Shown here in pieces: positions 9,362-21,379 of a DNA stretch of 64,000 nt. Below the pieces are notes generated by a model. The model was not told the DNA's origin, ran no database searches, and saw nothing but the letters and a program-made list of their open reading frames with translations. This DNA comes from Pegea sp. RAD2-039 (lineage: Eukaryota; Chordata; Thaliacea; Salpida; Salpidae), in contig JAQGEQ010000189.1 in NCBI GenBank assembly GCA_034620365.1, positions 1 to 64,000 of the forward strand, read 5' to 3'. Within the stretch, counting starts at the first letter, position 1. Every line of letters starts with the position of its first letter. The position numbers were made by a program, and so were the translations under genes.

Positions 9362-12190
9362 TTAATTGGTAATTGATTAATGAAGTTTCTTGTGGAATAT
9401 TTTCTTTAATATTTAAATAGTATCTGATCTTGTTTACTACAAAAACTTTTAAAAAATAAATTTAAAAGTTTCTAAATGATTTAAATCATGTAAAGTATTA
9501 AGCTTTGTAATTAAGAAATATTAAATTAAGGTTACAGCTGTTCAATTGTAAACTTTTAAAAGAGCTTAAATAACGATTTATCTCAATAATTTTCCCAAAG
9601 TTATAAACTGAAAGTAAAGCTAAAGAAAGAAATTATTAATTCAAGCTTATTAGCTGATGATTTTTGATAAGTATAACTTTAGTTTTAACCTTAAAATTTG
9701 TAGCTTGTAGCTCTTTTGTGAAATCTAGCGTTTGTTAAAAAATTATTTGACTTAATTTTGTAAACTATAAAAAATTATTTGTAAACTATAAAGAATATTT
9801 TCTATAACATTAAAAATCAAAACCTTTTTACAATAATAAAAGTTTTTTTCAAACATTCGAAATGTTTTAATAACCTTTAAAAAGGAATACCTTTAAATAA
9901 AATTGTTTAAACTTAACTAGAAAGTTTTTAACTCATTTAAAAAGACAAAGAATATAATATACAAATTGGATAACAAACTTTTTTAGCATTTAGATATTTA
10001 GAATTAAAAAAAAAACATTTAAATTTTATTCATTTTTAGCTACAAACAAACTTTATTTCATTGATTAATTTTTAAATTTTTATTATTTGTATTTATAGGT
10101 TTACAGCTTATAAGGCAAAGAAAATATTTGCTTAAAATGAAAAAGTAAATAATTCTTTAAAATTGTTCAAACATTAGGATTTAAGAAATATATTTATCTA
10201 GTGTGTGACTTGATATGAAATAAATTTATTCTTTTATTGCTTAGTTTATTGATTTTTGGTAAATTTTACCTCAAAATTAAATGTAAGTCTTAAGGTTTAA
10301 TCAATCATAAAAAAATTACGTCAAACTAAAAAAAAATTACTAAAATTTTCCACAGTCAATTTACAGCTAAAATATTTTAAAAACTTTTTTATTAAAGTAT
10401 TCATAAAGTTTACTCGAAAAAAAAAATATTTTTAGATATCGTTGGTATGATAATATTATTGGTAATTAAAAAAAACTTGATACAAATTCTTTATCAGTTC
10501 GTTTTAGTTTATGTTTTGTTAGCTACTTTTCAAGAATTTGAATATTTCATATTAAACGTAAATAAATCATACTTTTCATATGATCATGTCTAAAATGTTT
10601 TCAAAAATATTTATAACAGACCAAACGTTACGTAGGCAAGCATACTTTGCACACGGCACGTGGTTCTTGACATTTATAACCTAAAAATGCTGAAATTTAA
10701 CATTTCTTAAATAAAACGTCATAAATATGAAGAAAAACAATAAAAGCATTCCTAGAATTTATAAACTGAATTTTTGTAAATTTAAAAAGATTTAATTATT
10801 AATTATTTAATGGATTTTTGATTTTGAATAATTATATGAATATTTTGAAATAAACAATTTTAGTATTTTATAATGTTTTTAAGTTTACTAATTTAAGTTC
10901 CTTATAAAGCTTATAGAATTATTTCTTATAGAAATTTACAAATTGAATTCTGTGTTTTATTGTCACTAAAAAAGCTTTTAAACAATAAATAAGCTAAATA
11001 AAGATTAAAGGTCAGATGAGAAATAAAAACGCTTTTAAATTATGCAAATTTATATTTCCTATCAGAAACTTCTTTTTTAAAATTTTATTCAACTATTTTA
11101 TAAATAAAGGTCACTGGTTCGCTAATAAATTGTAAAAAAGCTGACTTAGATGTTTTAAATTCCAATAAAATGCCAATCAAAACTTTTGACAAAAATATTT
11201 CAGATTTATTGAAAAAAATTTAATTAATAATTGTAAGAGAACTTCACATCTAAAGAAGTTTTGATGAAATATTTCAAAGTTTTTCAGCATCAAAATAACT
11301 TTCTACTTCAAAATTGATTTAATTAAAAACATAGAAACTAAATCTGATTAAATTATTTGAAGAAATCATTATTGAAATAATTAAGTTTTCCAATTCGGTT
11401 TTGGCGTTATTGGAACTTAGCAACAGATAGTTTTAATTAAAAATATTTTGAAATAAACAAAATTGGAAAGAAATCGTTTCTTAACTTTATAAAGAATTTG
11501 TTTATTTCTCAAGCAAACTTATTAAAGTTATGAAACTCTAAAAACTTGAATTTATATCAAATCGTTTTTTTAAAGGTAGTAGTCGAAAAATTTGTTGAAA
11601 GTTTAAAAGTATTTTTAACTTGAAGTGAAATCAGAATAATATTCCCTGAAGCATTTTGTAGTTTCCAGTATTAGTGGAAATATCATTTAATTTTTTCCAT
11701 AAAACAAAAAAGATTATTTACAAAAATTCAAATCTCACAAACTCTCTTATCAAACAAAACCATAAATAAAACATTATTTTTTCGCTTTTAAATTTTATTT
11801 TAAAATAGCAATTTTACAAATTTTTAGTTTTTAAACTTCCCTGTCAATGATAAAACTAAAATTCTTTAAATGAAGTTACAAAACATCTTTTTATTAATAT
11901 TTATTGATATTGCAAATAGTTTAAGAGTTAAAAATATTCAAAAAATCCTTTCACAGTTAAAAGTGTTAATTAAATTGATTGCATCAACTGATTACTGATT
12001 AAAAAATCCTTATTTTTATTGTCTAAACTGAATACAATAGAGTATATTTCACTTTTATTGAATAGATGCTTAGAAAGAAACATAGAAAGCAAAAAATAAA
12101 GATTTCGACAAAATTTTAAAAAGAATCTAACATTTATTCATGGTTAATAAAACATCAAACTTATTTACAACATATAATTTACAAGAATTC
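9362..12190. other. featureless AT-rich interval
   Basis: This is about 2.8 kb of AT-rich DNA with no recognisable ORF, RNA gene or member of the repeat families seen on either side. It separates the conventional gene region from the duplicated field. Confidence 0.5.
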
Positions 12191-12196
12191 CACTTT

Positions 12197-12406
12197 CTAA
12201 GAACGCTTACAAATGGCGATAAGATGCTTACATTTGGGACATAGATGGTGGACATCTTTAAGGTCATTAATGCAAAATGGGATCAGACATAAACAAAAAA
12301 ATATATTTAGATAATTCAAATAAAAACTTTTAAGTAAAAAGTAGCTAAAAGAAGTCATTACAGAAAAATTCTTTGACGACAATTTATTAGCAAATTCACA
12401 CCACAA
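12197..12406 (-). pseudogene. LITAF C-terminal half fused to box A
   Basis: A 69-codon frame on the minus strand. Its last 33 codons (12295-12197) are the second half of a LITAF domain: CLCLIPFC, then HHLCPKCKHLIAICKRS. LITAF proteins are membrane-associated endosomal zinc-binding proteins with two CxxC halves bracketing a hydrophobic segment. The first CxxC half is missing. The N-terminal part of the frame (MWCEFANKLSS...) is simply translated box A repeat. A second copy lies at 31253-31462 (+). The two differ at a few amino-acid-changing positions, so constraint is not evident. I treat both as captured gene fragments. Confidence 0.6.
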
Positions 12407-14179
12407 ACACTAAACTACTAGAAATTTATATAAAAGAACAAATCAGCGCACAATCGATTTTGAAATTTTTATTAGCGATATATATTTCAATTTTTGTAGT
12501 TGAACAAGTTTCAACAAACTAATTCAAGATTAAACTTAAATTATCTTCCTTTATTTAAAAGATTGGATTATTTGCTAAATCAATATTCAGTAATTTTTAA
12601 TTGTTACGTTTACACAACGTTTAACGATAAAATAATATTTTCTTTAAATTTTTAATCTTTAGTAAAAGTTAGAATTAGTTTGATTGATTTAAAAAAAATT
12701 AAAGTTAAATAAAAAAGTTAGATAATTAAAAAATATTTTAAATATTTTAAATGAAAAAAAACTATTTTCTATTCTATATAATAACTATTTAGATATTTCA
12801 TAAAACCAGAAGAATTAAAGTAAACAGACAAATTGTCACTAAGTATTGATAACCAACTATCTAACATCCCTCTTATGACTCTTATGAGCTTTAACTACCT
12901 CTTTTATTTTATATCTAATTTACAAGTTTAATTTATATGAATATCAAAATAAATACAAATAAAATACAAGTAAATTCTAACTATTCAAAATTTCAAAATT
13001 CAATATTCCAAAATTTTTGACGTAAAACAAAAAATAATTAAAAAGCTTAAAATTATACTTTTTAGGAAACCGATTGCAGAGAAACCAACAATAATTTTGT
13101 GAATCTAGTTTTGGTAAATATTAATTTGATTCTAAACTTAAATTCTTTTGTTTTATCAAGTATCTAAATAGTTATTCTATAGAAAACGAAATACTTTTTT
13201 TCACTTCAAACATTTGAAATAATTTGTACAGATCTTACTTTTTTATTTAACTTTGTTGTTAAATCAATCAAACTAATTTTAATTTTTACTAAAGATTTAA
13301 AAATTTAAAGAAAATATTATTTTATTGTTAAATGCTATGTAAAAACGTACAAATTAAAATCCAAATATTTATTCAACAAACAATCCTTTCTAGCAAATAA
13401 ACAAAAATAATTTAGGTTTAATCTTAAATTGATGAGTTGAAACTTGTTCAACTCCAAAATTTAAGAAAATTTATATATTTATTGATCGCTTAAGTCGCTG
13501 ACGTTTTACTTTATATAAATTTCTAGTAGTTTAGTGCTTGTAATGTAAAATTGCTAATAAATTAGTTGGTCAAAGGAAAATTTTCTGAATTTCTTTCAAT
13601 TAGATACGTTTTTCTTTAAAGTTTCTATATAAGTCATCTAAATATCAAAAGACACAAATTAAAAACTAATAAATTTTTTATTTCAAAACAGAAAAAGATA
13701 CTTTTGATTTAATAATTGAAATAGTCTGTTGAGTCGTATTCAACTTTAAAAATAACAACTTATTTAAGTGAAGAAGACGCTTTTACGCTGATTTGTTTCT
13801 TTATACAACATTTTATTAGTTTAGTGTTTGTGGTGTAGAATTGCTAATAAATTATTTCGTCAAAAAATTTTTCTGAATTGACTCCTGTTAACTACTTTTG
13901 ACTTTAAAGTTTTTATTTGTATAATCTAAATAAGACTTTTTAATCAATTTTCTTACTTAATAGAATAGAAGAGATAGGAAAATATCAGAATGTGCAACTT
14001 TGAGACAAGTGAATAGAGAGTTTGAAGATAAAATTTATATTATATTATAAATTATATTTGAATCTTTAAATTGAGAGATGTTTATAATCTTAATAAAGGC
14101 ACTAAACAAATCTAGCAACACATTTACGTATGCGGTAAAAATTTTAATAGATTTAGTTTCCTGCTTTACTACTTGTTCG

Positions 14180-14910
14180 TCAATCAAACAAACAACTAGC
14201 GTAGCAATACCCAACATAATGGCCTTTTTAAAAAGTTACTTTACTTTTATTGTTACTTTTTTAATATTAGTCAATATAAGGTGATTACACCCTTTCAATT
14301 TCAAAGTTAAAAGGTTTTAAAAAAAGATATTATAAGGAACGATTGGAAAAACTTATAGAAGAAATTTTAAATAGAATTTTGTAATAACTTTCAAAGAAAT
14401 TTTATTTAGTATTAAACATAATTTCAAAATTACTAATAATTATTGAAATTTAAGTCATTTCAACATAAACTTTTGACATTTCAAACAAACAAAATAAATA
14501 AATTTTTAATAGTACTTTATTTAAAAAAACATTTTATAAATTCAACTTACAAAAACTGTAAATAATAAATATGAATTATAATATCTAATTATTTCAAATC
14601 AATAAGCCTATCCAAATAAAAAAGATATTTAAACTATAGAATTGAAAAGAACTAAAATAGTAAAATATCAAGAAGAACATCAAAGTCAGAAATAAATTTG
14701 AACTTAAATAAAAATATATCCTGTATGTCTGCATAAAAAAAGATTTCATTTGAAACTATTATATAAAAACTGTTCTTTAAAAGAATTGTTAAAAAAACAT
14801 TTAGAATTGAGAAAATAAATATTTCGGCCAATTTTGGTCTTTCTCTAGAACTGCGCATAATTTTTTAAAGCTTCCAAAAAAAAAAGAGAAATTTTCAACA
14901 AGAATTAAAC
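14180..14910 (-). repeat. Z segment after RAD54 fragment
   Basis: This roughly 0.9-kb segment follows the truncated RAD54 exon B in copies R1, R2, R4 and R8. On its sense strand it starts attctttttgaaaatttc and includes gcgcagttctagagaaag. It ends near gacgaacaagtagtaaagc, where an 18-nt match to the RAD54 SSKAGG codons occurs. Here that match is interrupted by two substitutions (ggaaac for ggaggc). Confidence 0.6.
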
Positions 14911-15159
14911 AATTCGTTCTACGATGTTATATCTTTTTTTAATAGTCATATCTATCTAATCTTACATATCCGTATCTGACAACAAAATGTTGATTGAAAT
15001 TCATCATCAACAAGTTCTCTACCTCCTCATACGGCACAATTTTTCACATAAATCGAGCGTTTGCGTGTAATTTGATACAATCACGTATTTATCATCATTT
15101 ATTGAACGAGTTGCTGCCATCAATGAATTCACTAACATCATTTTACCAGATAAATCCGG
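14911..15159 (-). pseudogene. RAD54 fragment R1
   Basis: Exon 'A' of RAD54 (15159-15023: LSGKMMLV..., [17 protein letters not shown]) and the 5' part of exon 'B' (from 14975) survive, separated by an approximately 47-nt intron. The acceptor before exon A has lost its AG (reads ...tat before CCGG). Exon B carries a small deletion and is cut off after the VER codons. A 15-nt remnant of a tRNA-Glu 3' end lies just upstream. R1 is the inverted partner of R8 (57154-57400). Confidence 0.75.
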
Positions 15160-16644
15160 ATAAAAAAAAATTGTGTAAAAAAAAAGTTCCCAGACCGGAA
15201 TATCAAAAGTGTATTTTACCGCATACGTAAATGTGTTGCTAAATTATTTTAGTGCCCTTCTTATAAATATAAATCTCTTGATATAAAGATTCAAATATAA
15301 TTTTATCATCTTGTTACTTTGATCTTCAAACTCTCTAACCACTTGTCTCAAAGTTGCATCATTCTGATATTTTCCCATCTCTTCAATTATATTAAATCAT
15401 AAATTTAATATAAAAATATTTTTAGATAATTTAGATAAAAACGTTTAAGTAAAAAGTAGCTAGCAGAAATCAATTCAGAAAATTTTTTTTGACGAAATAA
15501 TTTTGTAGCAAATCTTCACCACAAACACTAAACTAATACAAATGTATATAATGAAACAAATCCGCGTAAAATTATTCGATGTAATCATTGACTTCTATAA
15601 GATTTGAATTTTAGAGTTGAATAAGATTCAACAGACTATTTCAAAATAAAACTTAAATTTTCCTCCTTTATTTGTTAGAAAGGATGATTCATCAAATTAA
15701 CACTTGTTAGTTTTTTATTTGTGCTTTTACACAGAACTTTAAAACTTTTAACTGCTTCCAGCAAAATAGTGAAATTGTTAAACGATTTTTAAATCAATGT
15801 TTTGTTGAGGGTAATCTAGTTAGGTTTTGGATCATAATATCGATTCAATATACAACAACTCCTTCTATTACTAACTGAGGTTTTATTTAGAGACATTTTA
15901 AGTAAAGTGATTTAACTTTTAAATATTAAATTAAAAAATATAAACAAATTTTTCATAATAATTATTAGTAAAGACAAAACTAATAATGTGTTTACAAACA
16001 GTTAGTTAAAGAGCTTACCTCTAATTTTAAGGTTGCTGGTTTTCAAAATTTGATAATCAGTCTCTAGGCTCTCTTGAAATACTTTTAGTATAAATAAATT
16101 AGCATAAACTGCTCACGCACAGTGAAGCACCTATATGAGTAGTAAATGAAAGTTTGTTTGAAAACAGTTGCTGATAATTTTATTAATAACTTTTAGATTT
16201 TCAAAATTATATAACACCAGTAAGTAAATACAAACAGCAACAATTTGGTAAAATCATGATAGTTTAAAGCTATTAAACATTTAATACTACGTTTTATAAA
16301 CAGGCGTCCACCATTCTATCAAAGTAGGTCATTAGTTGGGTCCTGCTAGCAGTAAAGTTGGTTTGTAAATGCAAGTTTTTCTATAGTTGATGCTACTCAG
16401 CTTAAAGAATACTCTAAAAGCATATTTGTTTGTTTCTACATTAAAGATATTGTCCGTTTTTTTCTCATTTATTTATGATTTTAGAATATAAAAAAGAGAT
16501 TATAAATAAACTTATTTCAATGAGTTTAATTCTGGTGACATTTGGCTGACTGCTAGTTGTAAAGAAAGTATTTTTCGAACAACAACTACTAGTAAGCTAC
16601 AACTTTTATGTTAAGTCTATTAATATGTTGATGATTAATTCTAG

Positions 16645-17081
16645 AAATTGTGTAAAAGTGTAAAGTACGCCAGAAGAAGAAAGGTTATTGTTGTAAAACC
16701 AAAACATGTGGACTCAGTAAAACAAAACAAGAGGTTTAGATGTCGTGTTGTATCTTCATTATAACCTTCCACGATTGTTGAGTTTGTTGAAGAAATAAAA
16801 CATATGAACTGCTGTACAAGGTAAGTTAAGTTGTAATTGATCTATTGTTTGCTTCCATACTAACTTATTTGATTGGTGGATGAAAATATACATTAATTAC
16901 AAACAGAATTCCGACCTATTCCATCTCATTTTCTAATTGTTTTGTTGATTACAATTTGGAAGAAAGTACCAGCCAAGTGACCAATAAAGAAACTGGAAGT
17001 CCGTGTACAGAAGGCATTTTTCAGCAGTTGGTTAAATCGTCAAAATTTTTAATTAGATTGAATAATAAATTTAAAAGTTGA
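16645..17081 (+). pseudogene. unidentified two-exon fragment with cysteines
   Basis: Exon 1 is 16645-16820 (KLCKSVKYARRRKVIVV..., then FRCR), with one in-frame TAA at 16762-16764, then IVEFVEEIKHMNCCTR up to a perfect donor (aag/gtaagt). After an 86-nt intron, exon 2 (16907-17081) continues in phase: IPTYSISFSNCFVDYNLEES..., SPCTEGIFQQLVKSS, to TGA. The phase-consistent splice and protein-like composition argue for a real gene fragment. I do not recognise the family. The cysteines and lack of membrane segments would suit a secreted protein, but that is a guess. Inverted copies lie at 55265-55669 and 62530-62660. Confidence 0.5.
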
Positions 17082-17599
17082 AATTATTTTTTTTTGTAAA
17101 AAATGAGAAATAAATCTGTTGGATTATTAACTTCGTTTAAAAGTAGTTTTTATGTTTTGATTAAAATATCAAACAAGAAATAGATAGAATACTAAACATG
17201 ACTTCATGATGAATATATTTATAAACCTTATTTTCTATAACTATTAGTGGCTTTGATGTTATTTTTTCTTACCAAAAGTGAATTAGAATTGATTACATTC
17301 AGTCAGTTACCCTATTATTGTTGCTTTAACAAGTTTTTTTATCTGTATGCGGTAGAAAACTACGAGCTAAAAACTGATATAAAAATAAATTACAAAAACA
17401 TAATAAGGAAAACAATAACTTTGTTGAAAAAGTAAATTATTAAAATGATGAAATTAAAACTCAATACTATCATCTTACTTAATAAAACATTTGTTTGAAA
17501 AATTACTTATATTAATTACTGAAACAATTTTCACTTTTTTTAAACATTATTTAGATTTATAACAAAATATTATCTTATTTAAACGTTAATTGAATATAT

Positions 17600-18500
17600 A
17601 TCATTAATATAAATATAATTTGACCAATTACTAATAAGCGTATTTAGTGGTTCTATGTTCTTTTTGAAGACTTAATAGTAGTAGTAGTCAAGTCGATTAC
17701 TGAAATTTCTAACAATTTTAAACTAGATGATATATCTTTTTAGACACTTTAATTTTTCAATGAAAATAATTGTTGATTTTTTATATAATATTGAGGCCAA
17801 TTACATTTAATTCATGTTTGAGTATTTGTAAGGTAGTTAAAAACTGAGTAACTGTTTATAATTTTTATTATTTATATTTTATAAATTTTCACGAAAGTAA
17901 GGCTTCCAAATTTAAATATTATTAAGATAAGTAAATCATATAAAAAATAAACTTTTAATTTACATTTTCTAACGCATCCAAAAGTAAAAACTCGAATAAG
18001 AAAGTTTATAATTATCTTCTCATTCAGCAAAAAATTATATTCTGAATATTGTTTGACTTATTTTAAGGTATAAAAGCCAATATTGTTAATTTAATAAAAA
18101 GAAATTCAGAGAAATCAAAATATTGTTGAAATTTTAATTGCTTTAATTTTCTTTAATTTATATTTAACATCATGTATTAGTATCAAGTTTTATTGTATAG
18201 TGTGGTATTCAATATTTTAATTTATATTTAACATCATGTATTAGTCTTCATTTACAGATAGTTTTGATTGTGGTGTGAATTTGCTAATAAATTATCTCGT
18301 CATAAAAATTTTCTGAGTTGACTTCTGTTAGCTACTTTTGACTTTAAGTTTTTACTCTAGAGTATCTTGATATCCTTTTATTAGCAATTTGTTTTTGTTT
18401 TTAAATGTTTAAAAATAATAAATATATATATATAATATTTAATATATATATTTTTATCGAATCATATAATTCTCAAACCAGACATTCATTTGTTTTGTAT
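17600..18500 (+). repeat. AT-rich duplicated segment with (TA)n
   Basis: This segment recurs directly at about 31860-32480 and inverted at about 61750-62400 and, in part, at 54430-54680. It includes the phrase aacatcatgtattagt twice and a short (TA)n run at 18421-18450. No coding content is recognised. Confidence 0.6.
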
Positions 18501-19191
18501 TTATTTGTATCAAAATTTTTAACATAAAAGAAAACATAATTAAAAAGCTTAAAATTATATTTTTAGAAAACCGATTGCGGAGAAACCAACAATAATTTTG
18601 TAAATCCAGTTTTGGTAAATATTAATTTGATCTTAAACTTAATTTCGTTTGTTTTTATGAAATAGCTAAATAGTTATTCTATAGAATACTAAATAGTATT
18701 TTTTCACTTGAAACATTAAAAAGAATTTGTACAGATCTTACTTTTTTATTTAACTTTAATTTTGTTGCTAAATCAATCAAACTAATTCTAGCTTTTACTA
18801 AAGATTAAAAATTTAAAAGAAACATTATTTTATTGTTAAATGTTGTGTAAATGTACAAAATAAAGACTATTAAATGTTGATACAGCAAATAAGCCATTCT
18901 TTTAAATAAAGGAAAATAATTTATGCTTAATTTTGAAATAGCTTGTTGAAACTTGTTCAACTCCAAAAATTTTAAAGTTCACAATGTGGTTGATAAACAA
19001 TTTTACGCTGATTTGTTTCTTTATATAAGTTTTACTAGTTTAGTGTTTGTGGTGTAAATTTGCTAAAAAATTATTTCGTAAAAAAAATTATCTGAATTGA
19101 TTTCTGCTAGCTACTTTTTACTTAAACGTTTTTATCTAAATTATCTAAAAATATTTTTATAATAGATTTATGATTTAATATAATCGAAGAG

Positions 19192-19287
19192 ATGGGAAAA
19201 TATCAGAATGATGCAACTTTGAGACAAGTGGTTAGAGAGTTTGAAGATCAAAATAACAAGATGATAAAATTATATTTGAATCTTTAA
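19192..19287 (+). other. 31-codon micro-ORF, intact
   Basis: This begins MGKYQNDATLRQVV and ends YLNL before TAA. It lies about 160 nt downstream of box A, after a pyrimidine-rich stretch. It is the same reading as copies elsewhere in the field. Differences between copies are mostly amino-acid-changing, so translation is not shown. Confidence 0.4.
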
Positions 19288-19364
19288 ATCAAGAGATTTA
19301 TATTTAAAAGAAAGGCACTAAAATAATTTAGCAGCACATTTACGTATGCGGTAAAATACACTTT

Positions 19365-19380
19365 TGATATTCCCGGTCTG
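19365..19380 (+). pseudogene. tRNA-Glu 3' end remnant
   Basis: The sequence cccggtctgggaa, with flanks, is the T-arm/acceptor end of the tRNA-Glu gene seen complete at 49944-50015. It is joined abruptly to 'acacttttgat'. The same join occurs at about 15185-15205 (-), 28203-28220 (+), 34424-34445 (-) and 57112-57126 (+). Confidence 0.6.
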
Positions 19381-19408
19381 GGAACTTTGTTTTAACAATT
19401 TTTTTCAG

Positions 19409-19653
19409 CCCGATTTATCTGGTAAAATGATGTTAGTGGATTTATTGATGGAAGCAACTCGTTCAATAAATGATGATAAAAACGTGATTGTATCAAATTA
19501 CACGCTCGATTTATGTGAAAAATTGTGCTGTATGAGGAGGTAGAGAACTTGATGATGATGAATTTCAATCAACATTTTGTTGTCAGATATGGATATGTAA
19601 GATTAGATGGAAGTATGACTATCAAAAAAAGATCTAACATCGTAGAACGATTT
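19409..19653 (+). pseudogene. RAD54 fragment R2
   Basis: Exon A (19409-19539) starts right after a good acceptor (tttttcag). It has an in-frame 6-nt loss that turns NYTQTLDL into NYTLDL, and an Arg-to-Cys change before MRR. After an approximately 47-nt intron, exon B starts at 19587 ([14 protein letters not shown]...) and stops matching after the VERF codons at 19653, where the Z segment begins. No helicase motif VI exon follows, so this cannot encode an active RAD54 ATPase. Confidence 0.8.
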
Positions 19654-20560
19654 GTATAATTCTTTTTGAAAATTTCTGTTTTTTATTTGGAAGCTTTAAA
19701 AAGATTCTGCGCAGTTCTAGAGAAAGACCAAAATTGGCCGAAATAATTATTTTCTCAATTCTAAATGTTTTTTTAACAATTCCTTTAAAAATCAGTTTTT
19801 ATATAATAGTTTCAAATTAATTCTTTTTTATGCAGACAAACAGGATATATTTTTATTTAAAGTCAAATTTATTTTTAACTTTGATGTTCTTCTTGATATT
19901 TTTTTTCAGTTCTTTTCAATTCTATAGTTTAAATATCTTTTTTATTTTAATAAGTTTTTGATTTGAAATTTTTAGATATTATAATTTATATTTATTATTT
20001 ACAGTTTTTGTAAGTTGAATTTATAAAATGTTTTTATAAATAAATTACCATTAAAAATTTATTTATTTTTTTTACTTAAAATTTCAAAAGTTTACTTTGA
20101 AATGACTTCAATTTCAATAATTATTAGTAATTTTGAAATTATGTTTCATACTAAATAAAATTTCTTTGAAAGTTATTACAAAATTCTATTTAAAATTTCT
20201 TCTTATAAGTTTTTCCAAGCGTTCCTTACAATATCTTTTTTTAAAAGCTTTTAACTTTGAAATTGAAAGGATGTAATCACTTTATATTGACTAATATTAA
20301 GAAAATTTAAGGTATTGTCAACTAATTATTTGAAAACCTTACCGTATAGTTATGAGAAAGTTTGCGTTGCGTAATTTTTCATTAATTCCATTTTTAAATT
20401 ATGTATGAATTGAAAGCTGCTTACAAAGTAAATGTTGAAATGTTTTGAATTATTATTTATTTTAATAAGTAACTTTTTAAAAAAGCCATTTTGTTGGGTG
20501 TTGCTACACTAGTTGTTTGTTTGTTTGACGAACAAGTAGTAAAGCAGGAGGCTAAATCTA
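19654..20560 (+). repeat. Z segment after RAD54 fragment R2
   Basis: The segment starts at the break in RAD54 exon B. It ends with gacgaac followed by the 18-nt aagtagtaaagcaggagg, which also encodes the SSKAGG end of RAD54 exon B. It looks like replacement of 36 nt of exon B by about 0.9 kb, although a deletion history would give the same picture. Related copies are at 28496-29400, 57401-58320 and 14180-14910 (-). Its 3' part alone also follows the RAD54 3' UTR at 25740-26540, 39630-40430 and 50840-51290. Confidence 0.55.
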
Positions 20561-21379
20561 TTAGAATTTTACCGCATACGTAAATTTGTTGCTAAGTTTA
20601 TTTAGTGCCTTTATTAATACTATAAACATCTCATTATTTAAAGATTCAAATATAAGTTTATCCATTCAATTGTATCAATTGTCAATTCAGAAATTTTTTT
20701 TTGACGAAATAATTTATTAACAAATTTACAAAACAAACACTAAACTAATAGAAATCTTTATAAAGGAACAAATCTGCGTAACGGTGTTTTAAAATGTTTC
20801 AAACAATTTAATTTTTGGAGTTGAACAAGTTTCAACAGACTATATGTTCATTAAACTTAAATTATCTTTCTTTATTTTAGAAAAGAATATTCGTAGAATC
20901 AACATTTAGTAGTTTTCAATTTGTAACTTTCACAGCACTTTAAAACTTTTAACTGTTTCCAGTAAATGATATAAGTTATTTTTTCAATCAATGTTTGATT
21001 GATGGTAATCTAGTCAGGGTTTGGTTCATAATATCGGCTCCATATCCAGCTGCTCCTTCTACTACTAACTGAGGCTTTATTTGGCGACATTTTAGGTAAA
21101 GTGATTTAACTCCTAAAAATTTACTATCCAAACATCAATTATAGTGTTGCCCACAGCAGCTTTTTATTGGCTCTTTTCTTCATTTACACCACAGGTATGA
21201 TTCAGACTATTAACAGTTAAGGAGTTCAAACTGTTATGAGTTTCATTCACTAATTTCTAAATACTTTTCTTATGAAAACAATTTTTATATTATATAAACA
21301 AGTTTACTTCATAATCTACCGACCAATTTCTCTTGTAGCTTCTATTGAATCTTCAAATGATTATTTTTTTTATTTTCAG

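Larger units (their letters stand above)
12420..17880 (+). repeat. left arm of large inverted repeat
   Basis: This arm is inverted relative to about 54430-60070. Corresponding positions sum to 72313 over the RAD54 fragment and its flank (for example 14652 with 57661, and 14994 with 57319), and to about 72485 near the outer end because of indels. A 68-codon stretch in the two arms translates identically. The arm contains a RAD54 fragment, a cysteine-containing exon pair and several box A copies. Edges are estimated by eye. Confidence 0.8.

Noticed and set aside
14035-14217. Minus-strand ORF starting MLGIATLVVCLIDEQVV, echoed at 20.5, 26.5, 29.4, 40.4 and 58.3 kb
   Set aside because: The frame runs over the 18-nt RAD54-like segment and then antisense of the repeat unit. 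Most copies have stops, so there is no support for a protein.
14994-15230. 78-codon plus-strand ORF, with similar ORFs at 28154-28411, 34238-34420, 38432-38689 and 57083-57319
   Set aside because: These are the antisense of RAD54 exon A. The sense strand gives the RAD54 protein with correct splice sites, so the ORF is a shadow.
17247-17435. 62-codon ORF in the left inverted-repeat arm
   Set aside because: The inverted counterpart near 54.9-55.1 kb is broken by indels and the composition is AT-driven. There is no recognisable motif.
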